DNA of 64,000 nucleotides from Piezodorus guildinii. Its lineage: Eukaryota; Arthropoda; Insecta; Hemiptera; Pentatomidae. The translations under genes were made by a program, and so were the position numbers. The notes under the pieces are model-generated. The model had not been told where the DNA came from, did no database searches, and saw only the letters and a program-made list of their open reading frames with translations. Location of the stretch: contig CM041293.1 of assembly GCA_023052935.1 (NCBI GenBank), forward strand, positions 169,715,341 to 169,779,340, read 5' to 3'. Shown piece after piece: positions 43,824 through 54,162 of this stretch. Position 1 is the first letter of the stretch; each line of letters opens with the position of its first letter.

Positions 43824-43970
43824 AATACTTTTAGAGTGCTGCCACTGGGTAGTGTCTCTACATGTTTTTCATGACAGTTTTGTATATTACCATCACATTT
43901 ACTAGATGTATTTTTATTTAATACAGTTGTAAATATCAATAAATATGTTTAAAAAAAAAAAAAAAAAAAA

Positions 43971-43982
43971 ATATTTAATCCT
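43971..43982. repeat. 12-bp target-site duplication of the complete Jockey LINE (right)
   Basis: Exact repeat of 38,959-38,970, directly after the poly(A) tail. Confidence 0.93.
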
Positions 43983-44566
43983 CTCTGATTCTATAAAATC
44001 GATGGTACTTTGACATTAATTTTACATATTCTAAAAAGGATTAGTTAAAATGCTTTTATTCACTAGTTTTAACAGGGATTTCTTATCTTTCCTTGGTATT
44101 TATTTTGTTCTAAATAGATGAGAAAAAAATTATTGGCCTAATTTTATGATTTGATGGTAAAACACTTTCCGTAAGTAAATTGCTTTGTACATAAACAGAA
44201 ATTTAGATTTGGAAGACGCAAAACACCCATCTCATTCTTCAACTGTAAATGACCAAATTCAAGCACAATTGATCAAAATTATTTAATTTTGGATTATATA
44301 ACCAAAGAGTATAAACCGATTAAAAAAATTTACAAGAATCAGAAGTTTTTATTGAAATCACTTTTATGAAACCCTACGAACTTATTTTAAAACCCAAGAT
44401 ATAAGTATGATTGTTTTTCAAATGATTACTTATTAATTTTAACTTCTTAATTTTCAATTTTTTTTAAAAAGGTATGAATGTAATCTTTTATCACTACTAT
44501 TTTTAATCTATATGAAACAGAAAGTAACATAACTTAAATAAAAAAATTCTTAGACAAATTACTTAC
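43983..44566 (-). other. Intron, AT-rich, nothing recognised
   Basis: Between the Jockey insertion and the 42-bp exon; continues the host intron interrupted at 38,959. No other exon seen. Confidence 0.4.
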
Positions 44567-44608
44567 CCAAGTGTACTGAGTCATCGTAGTTTGTAGAACT
44601 GGATTTTC
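44567..44608 (-). CDS. 42-bp micro-exon of the host gene
   Basis: Acceptor TCAATACTTGCAG| just above 44,608 and donor TTGG|GTAAGT just below 44,567, both close to consensus. Phase 0, 14 codons: ENPVLQTTMTQYTW. It follows exon 2 (which ends at phase 0) and precedes the 69-bp array in transcription order. No other reading phase is as consistent. Short length limits certainty, but two strong splice sites 42 bp apart in AT-rich DNA are unlikely by chance. Confidence 0.65.
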
Positions 44609-44939
44609 CTGCAAGTATTGAATTTGATATAAATATTTACGTTTAATTAAAATAATCTTACTGAATATATAATAGCAGATTTAGTATAAAATATAATATA
44701 AGTATAAAATCATATTTACGATATAAATCCCAATTCAAACACCAAAAACATAATAAGGAATCGAAGGAAAACAAATAGATTTTTTAAGAAAAATATGAAG
44801 CTCAAATATTTCCTACGAGATGTTTGAACATATTTTTACGAAATCAATGAACCAACTACTAATATTTTCCAACAAAATATGGAAGAATTTTCCGAAATCG
44901 ATTGAAGGAACGTCACATATTGACCAATACTGATAGCTC
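44609..44939 (-). other. Intron, AT-rich, nothing recognised
   Basis: Short intronic stretch upstream of the 42-bp exon; no feature seen. Confidence 0.4.
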
Positions 44940-46665
44940 GTAAAAATAATTTGCTCATTTATTCAGAAAACAGTTCGCGATTGCCATACTATTTAACATC
45001 CAAAAAGTCTTTGACACAGTGTGGTAACGTGGCATCTTAAAACGACTTAAAGATTGGGGAATAAAAGATCACTAAGCTCAATCCATAAAGTATTTACTCC
45101 AGAGTTTGCGTTAGAGCATGTCAGTCAAACTGGATAACAATTGACTGCGGTGTACCCCAAGGATCAATTTTAAGCCCGACACTTTTCTCTATCTCTTTAT
45201 CTGACTTACCTGAATGCTTAACACCAAATGTGCATGAATTCCTATTCACAGATCACCTCGCTATTAACTGTAGCTCTACAGATCTAGAGCATACAACATC
45301 AACTACAGATTGTTGTAAATAACCTGCAAGATTAGTCCCGGAGTATTGGATCCCTTTTTTTTTTTACAGAAAAAAAAACTAACCAGGATGCGTATTATTA
45401 ACACGTAGAAGAAATGTAAATTCTCTCCCCAAAATAATGCTAAATGGGTCCCCTCTTATTTAGGTCGATAATATTGTGATCCTTGGTCTTCACACAAGTT
45501 GACTTGGTCGTTAAAGGTTAATCAACTAAAAAAAAGTGTAGCTCAAAAAAAATAAGATTAGACAACATGGGGAACGGATAACGATTCAAACCAAAATGGA
45601 CTGCGGATGCTTTGTATATGGCTCTGCTTGTAACTCAGTTCTTTTGACACTAGACTCAGTGCATCATGCTAAAATACGTTTATAAACTGGAGCATTAAGC
45701 CTTAAGCCTTTGTTGAGAAGCAGGAGAACTACCAGTAAAATTTTGACGCCAGAAACTTGGAGTTAAATATTTAGTTAAGCTATTCACCCAGCCTGATAAC
45801 ATGACACATCACTTCTTTATCGACCCTCAATTTTATACGAGCGAGCGCAAAACCCATCTCCACCCACATTAATTGCTTTAGATTATACGAATTCCTAAAT
45901 GAATTAAAAATTATACTTATGATAAACGAAAAAAAAATCCCCCTGAACTCTCTCCCCTCCTTCCTTTAATATAGAATTGCTTAAATTAACACGAAAAGGA
46001 GATTCAAAATACGAATCGATCCACGATATAAATCACTCGTTTGCTGTTACCTTACATTAGTACCGAAATAGTCTAGTCATCTACACCGACGGATCTAAAA
46101 CAGCTGAACCTACATGTTGTGCTTTAGTCTATCATAACACTTATAAAAAATAGGAACTATGTAACATATGCTAAATTTTTACAGCTGAATTAACTGCTAT
46201 ACTAAAACCCTTTAACTAGCATTAGCAAGTGGGAAAAATAGTGATCGGATTCACAATATGCTTTTCAAACTCAAAGTAAGAAGTCTACGGAAAATTAGCT
46301 TGTCCATGAAATATACTGCCTTCTGCAAACTTTACGTACTTAATGCAGAAATATTACCTTTTTCTGGATTACTAGCCACATTGAAATAAGGGAATGAGAT
46401 GGCCGAAGTCTTATTATTTTGAGGGATGTACCAACAAAACATACTTGAATGTCATATTATTTAAAAAAATCCCGTTTACTATTGAATTACTGTTAATTTA
46501 TTTACTATAATTATCTCATTGTACTAAAATAATAAAATATATATTATAAAACTAATCAGATTTATTATTGGCCTGATTGTGTAATTCTACTCCATTATGT
46601 AGATGCATTGCGGAACTGTTGACCCTTAACGCCGTACACTGGCCACAACATCTCTTAAAATCTTA
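44940..46665 (+). mobile_element. Decayed I-like LINE (reverse transcriptase, RNase H, 3' end)
   Basis: Plus-strand pieces in shifting frames: LFNIQKVFDTVW and ILKRLKDWGIKD (reverse transcriptase), CGVPQGSI-like, DSVHHAK followed by TGAL.L (linker), YTDGSKTAEPTCCALVYHN and FTAELTAIL (RNase H start). The end near 46,610-46,665 (CTGTTGACCC, GCCGTACACTGGCCACAAC) mirrors the 3' end of the intact I-like element at 11,020-11,075. Many stops, so it is old. Confidence 0.72.
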
Positions 46666-46854
46666 TTAAGTGATTGAAGAATTTTAAATGGACTGTTTTT
46701 GAGTAAGGATAAATATATAATATATTTTTTTTTTTTTAATTCAAAAGAATAAAAATATGGTTTTACAGTACGTTTATTATAATATAAGGAAAATAAAAAG
46801 GTTTCGAAGATGAACTTCGATTTACTATTTATTATCGTTTATTTTATAGTATTA

Positions 46855-47487
46855 GGCCCTGTTGCACCGACCGTGGTTAACTAAAAATTTACTAACCAGG
46901 ATACGTTAATCACGTGTAAACAAAGATTGCGTTGCAGCGATCATTGTTAGCCTTACCTCCATGTTAGCTAATTTTGAATTAAGTAGCTAATTTACCTTCC
47001 GACATCGATTAAATATTTAATAATAATTTAAATATTTTTATAAAATTATTTTGTAATATTTATTCCAATACATCGAGGAAAATGAATACTATCTCTCCAT
47101 ATAAATAATCATCAGATAAAGTATCATAGAACTGATCAATATACTTCCTAAAAACATAGATTACAAAGTAGGGAGGAATCCCTTTGATATTTACGATGGG
47201 CGTTATTTTAAATAAGGCATATCAGAATTAATATCTAGGAAGTGGAGGGATTTCATTTAAATGCAATACAACAGAACCTATTATATACAAAACAATGACA
47301 GTGGTTTCTAGGAGATAGTGGATATGGCTGCAAACCTTATTTAAAAATTGTAGTTAGAATTTTAAACCCGACAAATGGAAAAGAAAAAAATAATGGTCCA
47401 CGCATCCAAACAAGTGATGTCATTGTGAGAGCATTTGGTGTTATGAAAAGAAGATTTTCATGTCTTGCCAATGGGATTCCAATGTAA
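46855..47487 (+). mobile_element. Harbinger-type DNA transposon relic
   Basis: Begins GGCCCTGTTGCACCGACCG at 46,855 after TTA, resembling a Harbinger terminal repeat with its TTA target. A transposase piece follows. The matching right-end inverted repeat was not found before 48,325, so the element is probably truncated. Confidence 0.65.
47302..47487 (+). pseudogene. Harbinger transposase fragment
   Basis: 62 codons, W.LGDSGYGCKPYL, NPTNG, then RIQTSDVIVRAFGVMKRRFSCL and a stop. This is the DSGY and ER.FGVLKRRF region of the Harbinger DDE transposase; the usual glutamate of the VER motif reads VRA here, so a catalytic residue seems lost. Upstream transposase sequence is not readable. Confidence 0.75.
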
Positions 47488-48324
47488 CAAAAAAAAACAG
47501 TAATTATTACTGTAGTAAGAGATTTATATTATGCTAGAGCACTAATCAACACATTTTTTTTTTCAAGATGAAAGGAAATGACATAATTATGTATCCATTG
47601 TAAGATCTACACTTTAAATCAATCTTCTCATTTGTTTTCAAGGGGTTATTTACTGAGATAAATCAATAAAGCCTATTCTTTTGTGTTATTCACCTAATTT
47701 TTTCCCGCTAATTCCATACATCTATTCTTTGTCATTGTGATGTAGGAGGTCAAGTAACTAATGCTTCATTTTTAATTTATATTTATCGCGATTCCTATAA
47801 TGGTATTAGCATAGATAAATTCAATACCTTGTCTGAGAACAGACCGTGAAGCAAAATTGGCTAAACATGTATAGGTATACCAGAAAATTGCAGCAATTTG
47901 CCGAGGCTTTTGTGAAGAGTATTTACCTTGGTAATTGGTTACCAGGATTGGAAGGTATCATCATATATCATGGAAGGAGAATTAAAAAAAATAAAAAAGG
48001 GAATAACTACCCTTTTACGGGCAATGTAAAGACGGATATAGTCGTTGTTGGTTGTACCTAAGCCTAATTCAGATAATAAACTATATTTTTTAATGCAAAA
48101 TTTTAGGTACATAACCGTTTGAAAAATAAATCAAAAACATTTTGAGGGATAATCTTTAATATGAATTTGTAAAGGATTAGTTCATTAATATCGGTAGCGA
48201 TTTTACCCTTATAGATGTTGAAAAATCGTGAAACATTTTGCTTCCCTGAATACTATTGGCAAACACTAGAAACTCTATACATGAACACCGACGTTATTAG
48301 AAGAACTATAAAAAAAATTTATTC
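47488..48324. other. Intron, possibly remains of the Harbinger element
   Basis: AT-rich. A 71-codon frame at 47,846-48,061 has no recognisable motif and no clear start context. Confidence 0.35.
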
Positions 48325-49338
48325 CAAATAAAAGTTGTAAATTTGTCAGTACTTTAAAGGGAAAGGCCCCCATCAGAGTTTCAACGTTAAAAATATATCC
48401 TGGAATATATTTCAGAAAATATACAAAAGAAATCAACATCAAAGACGATTTATCTAATATTGATAAGACAGACTATTATACAAAAGATTTTTAAAAGATC
48501 CAAAAGGTACTTAACAAAATTAGCTAATACGAAAAAAAATCAATTTCACCAGAGATTAGATATTTAGAAAGTTATCAAAAACATACGATACTGTTTTTAC
48601 GATATTTATGTTAAAGTTTTCTTAGAATAGAGAAAATGATTGAATTGATTTTGTTTTTTGGTTTTACTAAGCTATATATCTATTTAATTTGATCAAGTTA
48701 TCAAGGCACGAGATACAAAAGACACAGGTTACAAACTGAGAAAGTTAAAAAAGTTATTTGGGTCTTTGAGGAAGGTAATCAACCCTTCTTAATTCACTTC
48801 TAAAAAAAAAACAAAATTATATTGTTCCAAAAAAAAACAAAAAAACTTAGGCTATTTATTTATCCGATCATAGAAACGATTCCGACATAAGACTAATTTA
48901 AAAAACTTAGCCTTAATTGATTTTATCAGATCACTTATGCCATTTGATACTTAAAATAACAAAACATTTATATTTAACAAATATCTTAAGAACAGAGCAG
49001 AACCATGCTGATCGAAAAATTAGCTTAGATCTTGCAACTGACCAGTTATCAAATTTTGAGAAAACATTAAGAATTAACACTAAAGATATTTTTATAGCGG
49101 AATAAAATTTGAAGGTAAGGTACATCAAATTGCAAAGCTCAAGAACAAGGATCAAGAAAAGAAAATTTCTTGAAGGAAGATTACCGAAGTTAAAACATTT
49201 AAAACGTAATTAATTAAATTATAGAATTTTTAGAGACAGGGCTCACAAAAGGAATGGGTCAGATAACACAATCGAAAATAAGGCAATATAGAACCTGGTT
49301 TTTTAAATCCTAACAAAAAATAGACAATAGGTACTTAC
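48325..49338 (-). other. Intron 2 of the copy B gene, duplicated part
   Basis: Same sequence as copy A 370-1,390 with small indels. The 62-codon frame at 48,917-49,105 translates identically to that at 958-1,146 but has no splice context. Confidence 0.5.
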
Positions 49339-49490
49339 CAGTCCAGGATTCTCCAGCATTGATTGAGAACTCAGCTTGGAGTTTACATTCTCCTCCAGCT
49401 TGTGACCATTCATGATGATCTGGTGTAGGTTCGATCCCTCTTCCACAATGTGATCGATATGTATCTCAATGACGATTTCTTTCGGGCACT
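49339..49490 (-). CDS. Exon 2 of the micro-exon gene (copy B)
   Basis: 152 bp with acceptor CTATTTTTCAG| above 49,490 and donor CTG|GTAAGT below 49,339. Read CPKEIVIEIHID, EEGSNLHQIIMNGHKLEE, to ENPGL. Compared with copy A it differs by four bases: E to D, D to E, T to M, V to G, none silent. The donor is GTAAGT here and GTGAGT in copy A. It joins exon 1 through a split lysine codon and ends at phase 0, ready for the 42-bp exon at 44,608. Confidence 0.82.
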
Positions 49491-49617
49491 CTGAAAAATA
49501 GAACAGACATCAGTAATAAGAATAATTTGAAGATTCAAACAAATGTGTCTAATTATTTACAGTTACGATTAAGATGTATATTCTTAATGATAAATTTTAA
49601 CCAAATAAAATACGTAC

Positions 49618-49651
49618 TTTGCTTTGGAGCGAACAGGTTGCAAGAATCCAT
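49618..49651 (-). CDS. Exon 1 coding part of the micro-exon gene (copy B)
   Basis: ATG at 49,651-49,649 with G at -3 and +4. MDSCNLFAPKQ plus one base, donor GTACGTA. Identical to copy A in coding bases. Here the frame upstream of the ATG lacks the TAA seen in copy A, so a longer N-terminus cannot be excluded. Confidence 0.7.
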
Positions 49652-49699
49652 GTCTCGAAGGAGAAGATAGCTCAAGAGATGCTGCTTAAACAAATAAGA

Positions 49700-49862
49700 A
49701 ATTGTAACTAAGCAGTGGTTCTGTTGAGGGTAGTAAGGGATGGTGGGGCTGGTGGTGGGGGTCCGGCCTCCTTCCCATTGGCTGTCGTCCTCCCCTCTCC
49801 AGCCATCTTCTTTCCGGCCGTATCATTGGTTGACGAACCTCCCCTCTTCTCGTAAACATGAT
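49700..49862 (-). promoter_or_regulatory. Candidate CCAAT promoter of the copy B gene
   Basis: GC-richer island with two minus-strand CCAAT boxes at 49,781-49,777 and 49,829-49,825, same spacing as copy A. Small indels separate the copies but both boxes are intact. Confidence 0.55.
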
Positions 49863-50307
49863 TTCATAAACACAGAAAGGATTTAATTGAAACATTAAAT
49901 AACCTTACGAATTTATTTTGCAACCCAATAGTAATAATGCACATCAAATACCGTTGAATGGCTTAATATTTTATAATCAAGTTTTATTTAGTATTTAAGT
50001 TTTTAGAAGATTATAGAGAGTGCCGAAAAGTGCATAAACCTAATTATTTCTAAGCATACTAGTTAATTTCCATACTAACATTTAAAATAAATGTAATTCT
50101 TTTTTTTCAATTTTAACTTTATTTATAAGTTTAGAAGTTATTATTATTAGGGTGTGTAACTGTAAGTTGTGTCCTTCATTTTTATCATTTTTATTTTTTT
50201 TTGCAATCTCAGTATGATTTTCTCCTTGAGTTATAGACCTTCTTTTACCGAACAAAATCTAAAATAAATATGCTTTATGAATCAAAAAAGTTTAAAATCA
50301 TAAATAA
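49863..50307. other. AT-rich spacer, nothing recognised
   Basis: Copy B counterpart of 1,926-2,390. Confidence 0.4.
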
Positions 50308-50890
50308 AAATTATAAAAGTATGAGTCTTCGTTTGATGAATTCGACAAGAAGCGTAGTGAACTGGATACTCAACGAGTGGCTCTCATCTTGTTAATCTAT
50401 AGCTGAAAATACAATTGCAATATTATTCTAGATTAGTTGGATGTGAACATGATGTATGTATGTTGTCATTTATTGTCTATGGCCTAACCATTTCTTAATT
50501 TTATGCCTCATATGAGTTTCTACAAAATGATCATAAAGTATTAATTATTAACGAAACAACATAATGGTAATTGTATGGTAACACAATTGTAGAAATAAAC
50601 AATATTTGTTTACGGTAAATATTTTATTGATTTATTTCATATTTGCATATTTTTCTGTGAGAAAGAGAATCGCGGAAAACAGAATTTTACGAAATATTTT
50701 TTTTTTCCTTAAATACTTTAGCATTAGAATATTCATTGAGGATATTTTTTAATATTTAATATACATTCTTTCTTAAAAACTCAATGATTAATAAAAACTT
50801 ATTTTTCAATAATATTTTTAATATAAGTTTGATTAATAGTTAAGAATTAATATTATTTGGTTTTATATTTTACCATCCTCTTATGTGATT
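50308..50890. repeat. Older sub-repeat, first member (copy B)
   Basis: Counterpart of 2,380-2,960; includes the conserved short frame at 50,321-50,395 (24 codons, ends in TAA rather than TGA). Confidence 0.8.
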
Positions 50891-51438
50891 TATTTTATTT
50901 TTTATTTTTTTTATGTTGTATATCATATATCAATGACCTAACCGATTTTTAATATCTAAGCCTCATATGAGTTTTAAAACAATTATTCTTTAGTAAAATT
51001 AATATTATCAACTAAACTAAATGGACCTTTGCATCCCTCTATGTACTTTTACGATTTGATATGTAACATGGTCCCTTTCCTTTCCGACGATATTGTATAC
51101 AATTTATTATATCACTAGTATTTCGAGAAATGATATTAAGGCTTTAAAAATGTTTTCATTTTCCTTATTTTGCTGATAGGAGGAGACATTTTTTAAAACT
51201 TTTTATTCTTTTTTAAAAATGTATTTAAAAAATATTTGAAATTTATTATATGTAGTATTCATTGTTTCGAAAAAATTAAATGATTAATTTTTTTTTTCTT
51301 TTTTAGATATTTATTGAGCTATATTACAATTTCCTTCAAAACGAACAATAGTAATAGTGATATGAGACTATATTCATACAGTATTTTCAACAATAAATGA
51401 TGAAGTCGAAATATATTAAAATAAAAATTAATATAAAA

Positions 51439-51441
<3 letters not shown>
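50891..51441. other. AT-rich spacer with retroposon remnant
   Basis: Counterpart of 2,961-3,514, including the T-headed remnant at 51,290-51,440. Confidence 0.45.

Positions 51442-51500
<59 letters not shown>
51442..51500. repeat. (AT)n microsatellite
   Basis: About 29 AT units. Copy A has a short AT run followed by a long AG run at this place. Confidence 0.95.
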
Positions 51501-51505
<5 letters not shown>

Positions 51506-51632
51506 GGGAAAGAAATTTAAAAAATAACAACCTATAATTAAAATAAATTCAATTAATAACAACTTATGTTGTTTGGTTTTATTAGTATTATAAGTTTTTT
51601 TATTAATATATTAACAATGTTTATATAACCTT

Positions 51633-52062
51633 TTTATTTTTATTATTTTTTTTATTTTCTTAGCCTCTTATTTTTTTTTTCTTCTAAGCTCCAGCATTGC
51701 AGGTAATTTCTCCTTTTTCTGCAATCGTGCATTTTAAGGAGTTGCAACTCTTTATCGTAACTTCTGGATAGTAATAACATTATGAATAATAATTCAGGTG
51801 ATGTGGCTCACCTTCTAGTTTGTTTCGGCCTTACAACTAAAACTTAAACTAATTTATTTATTTGTTGAGTTTCTGCCATCGCTGAGGTATTCCGGGGGGT
51901 TTTAGTTGATTAAATAAAGGGTTATGTACAAATTTCGTTGATTCAAAAAACTTTAAATTCCTCTCACTCATAAAGTTTTTAATTGTTGGCATTTTCATCT
52001 CTTCATGTAATTTCTTTGTTTTTACTCTTTGGAATATCGTCCCTTTTGCGATTCTTCTTAGA
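51633..52062 (-). mobile_element. 5'-truncated Jockey-clade LINE end, only in copy B
   Basis: 430 bp flanked by an 8-bp duplication ATAACCTT (51,625-51,632 and 52,063-52,070); copy A has the single site near 3,693. The T-rich left end is a poly(A) tail on the minus strand. Minus-strand translation gives KKLHEEMKMPTIKNFM and FVHNPLFNQL then WQKLNK and stop, the C-terminal block of Jockey-clade ORF2 but a family distinct from 38,971-43,970. Confidence 0.8.
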
Positions 52063-52644
52063 ATAACCTTGATGAATATATTAACAATTAATATTATACG
52101 GTTTTATACTTCATTATCGCTTATTAACTTGAATTTGAAGGACTGGTAATATTGCGGAGTGGTAACCTATAACGGTAGTACTTTACAGTTCTGTCAATAT
52201 AATTGCAGTCATCATTATATGCATTACACAATAAAGCAACAATAAGTTTGATCGGACGCGGTTTAGCCCTATCTGAGGTGTGGTATAAAAAATTAAAATG
52301 TATGGTATACAATGGTATTTTCGGTTGGACGATTTTCATTTTATGATTGGCTTACACCCTTGATAATATACCTCTATGAAACTTTTTGAGTTCGATGGTC
52401 TTTTAAATTGGTATTAAATAATTTATGTTTAAACTGTTTCAATAATGATATATAGTAAGAAACCAATAGGCTTTAAAATAATGATTGTGGGATATGCTTG
52501 CTCATAAAAATATTAAAATTGCTGTTAAGGTATGAAATTTACTCTATAACAATCATGATCTGTGAGTAAAGTTGAAGTTTTAGTATGTTTGTTAAATGTA
52601 CATTGCAACATTTAAATCTGGCCATGCTAGCTAAAAAGAACAAC

Positions 52645-53852
52645 TTAAATATAAGGCTAGAAACGTTCCTACAGTAGATTAAAATATTGAATAGTCTTTC
52701 GAAATCGATCAAGGCACCACAATTCTATGAAGTTTTAAAGTATAAGTATATTATCTCTCCTTACTATCTATAAATATTTAGAATAATAGAGATAGAAAGT
52801 CTTGTTTAGGACGAAAACTATTTTTTTTTTATTAATTATTCTTATCTTAAATAAAATAGACAGGCTAGAAAAATTATAAGTCGTAAGGTTTAGAATATAT
52901 CATGAATAAGTAAGATATTTTTTAATTATTACATCACAACAATTTAAAATGATATTTATCAATAATAGGAATATTATTCTGTTCTCTATTCCTGCAAGAA
53001 CTTGCAGTTCAAAGCGGCCGCCAATGGAGAGGTCAGCAGCCAACCAGTCGCCATTTCCTTCCTTAAGCTACCTGAGGGCTCCAAGGATAGCCTTTTATTG
53101 CTTAGGATTAGTTTCTGAAGGAAAAACCGAGACATTTTCTTTTTTTTTCAGGTATATCTCCCTTCAATAAACCTGTCATGAATTTTACATGATTTATGTT
53201 TCGGGGTACCTGATCTACCTGGCTAAGATAAACGTAAGATTTAAAACTTTTTCTATCAGGAGACCTTAACTTAAAAATGCACAGATAAACATATGGTAAA
53301 AGTATATTATAACTTTGATATAGAATAAATAAAAAATGGATTTATATAAATAATAAAAAGGTGTATAAGCTGAACATTATCTTTTGTTTGAAATTATTAC
53401 GATAAGCCTAAAATTCTAAAGCTATGATAATCAATCCTTTTTTATTTTTGCACATAAAAATTAATTTTGTTTTATCCATGTCTGTATATTTTTCACATAC
53501 TCTAACAAATTTACTTAAAGTTAATGTAAGAATAATAGTAAACGATTATTTTTAAAATATAATACCTATTATTATATAATTGGGACGTTGGTTTCCAAAA
53601 GGCACTAAAGGACATTTTTATGAAGTTGATATTTTTACATATTTGTGTCCTCCTCATTTAGTTTTGTCTAAATCATCTATTCGATTTTATCTGATGAACT
53701 CTCATTAATGAAGTAGTATTAAAACATGATTCAGGAATGCAGTTGATTTTTAAGGTACTAATTACGCATTTAGTTTTCATTCATTTCACACCAACGTTCA
53801 ATTCCATAATTTTAAAATAGTGTTATTAAGGTAGTAAAAGAATTTTAGACAA
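52645..53852. repeat. Internal tandem repeat, unit 1 (copy B)
   Basis: Counterpart of 11,371-12,600, with the GC-richer block at 52,989-53,090 and the MATGWLL frame (52,986-53,054, minus). Confidence 0.85.
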
Positions 53853-54162
53853 CTCCTTAAATATAAGGCTAGAAACGTTCCTACAGTAGATTAAAATATT
53901 GAATAGTCTTTCGAAATCGAAAAAGGCACCACAATTCTACATGAAATTTTAAATTGTAAGTATATTTTCTCTCCTTACTATCTAAAAGTATTTAGAATAA
54001 TAGAGATAGAGAGTTGTTTAGGACGAAAACTATTTCTTTTTTAAAAATTCTTCTTCTCTAAAATAAAATAATTATAACTACAACATAGACAGGATAGAAA
54101 AATAAAAAGTCGTGAGGTTTAGAATGTTCCATGAATAAGTAAAATATTTTTTAATAGTTATA

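Larger units (their letters stand above)
38971..43970 (+). mobile_element. Complete Jockey-clade LINE
   Basis: A 5,000-bp insertion with a 12-bp target duplication, 531-bp 5' untranslated region, two open frames overlapping by four bases, a 3' untranslated region and a pure poly(A) tail of about 20. It lies in an intron of the micro-exon gene, on the opposite strand. Intact frames and exact target duplication mean a recent insertion, likely an active lineage. Three other copies of this family in the window are decayed. Confidence 0.95.
32355..49700 (-). other. Gene model: unrecognised micro-exon gene spanning about 17 kb
   Basis: Order on the minus strand: promoter (49,860-49,700), exon 1 (ATG at 49,651), exon 2 (49,490-49,339), a 42-bp exon (44,608-44,567), five 69-bp exons (38,837 to 34,686), terminal exon (32,590-32,372), AATAAA. 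Every junction after exon 2 is phase 0, so any subset of repeat exons can be skipped without frameshift. The sum is about 263 codons: 62 + 14 + 115 + 72. Introns hold a Harbinger relic, an I-like relic, a complete Jockey element, a truncated Jockey element, and a SINE. Visible cysteines are few: two near the N-terminus, one per repeat exon, one in the last exon. Function unknown; I see no signal peptide or catalytic motif. Multi-micro-exon structure is known for hemipteran salivary effector genes, but no sequence likeness to those is claimed. Confidence 0.55.

Noticed and set aside
47846..48061. 71-codon plus-strand frame
   Set aside because: No family motif, no start context and no splice sites; low support.
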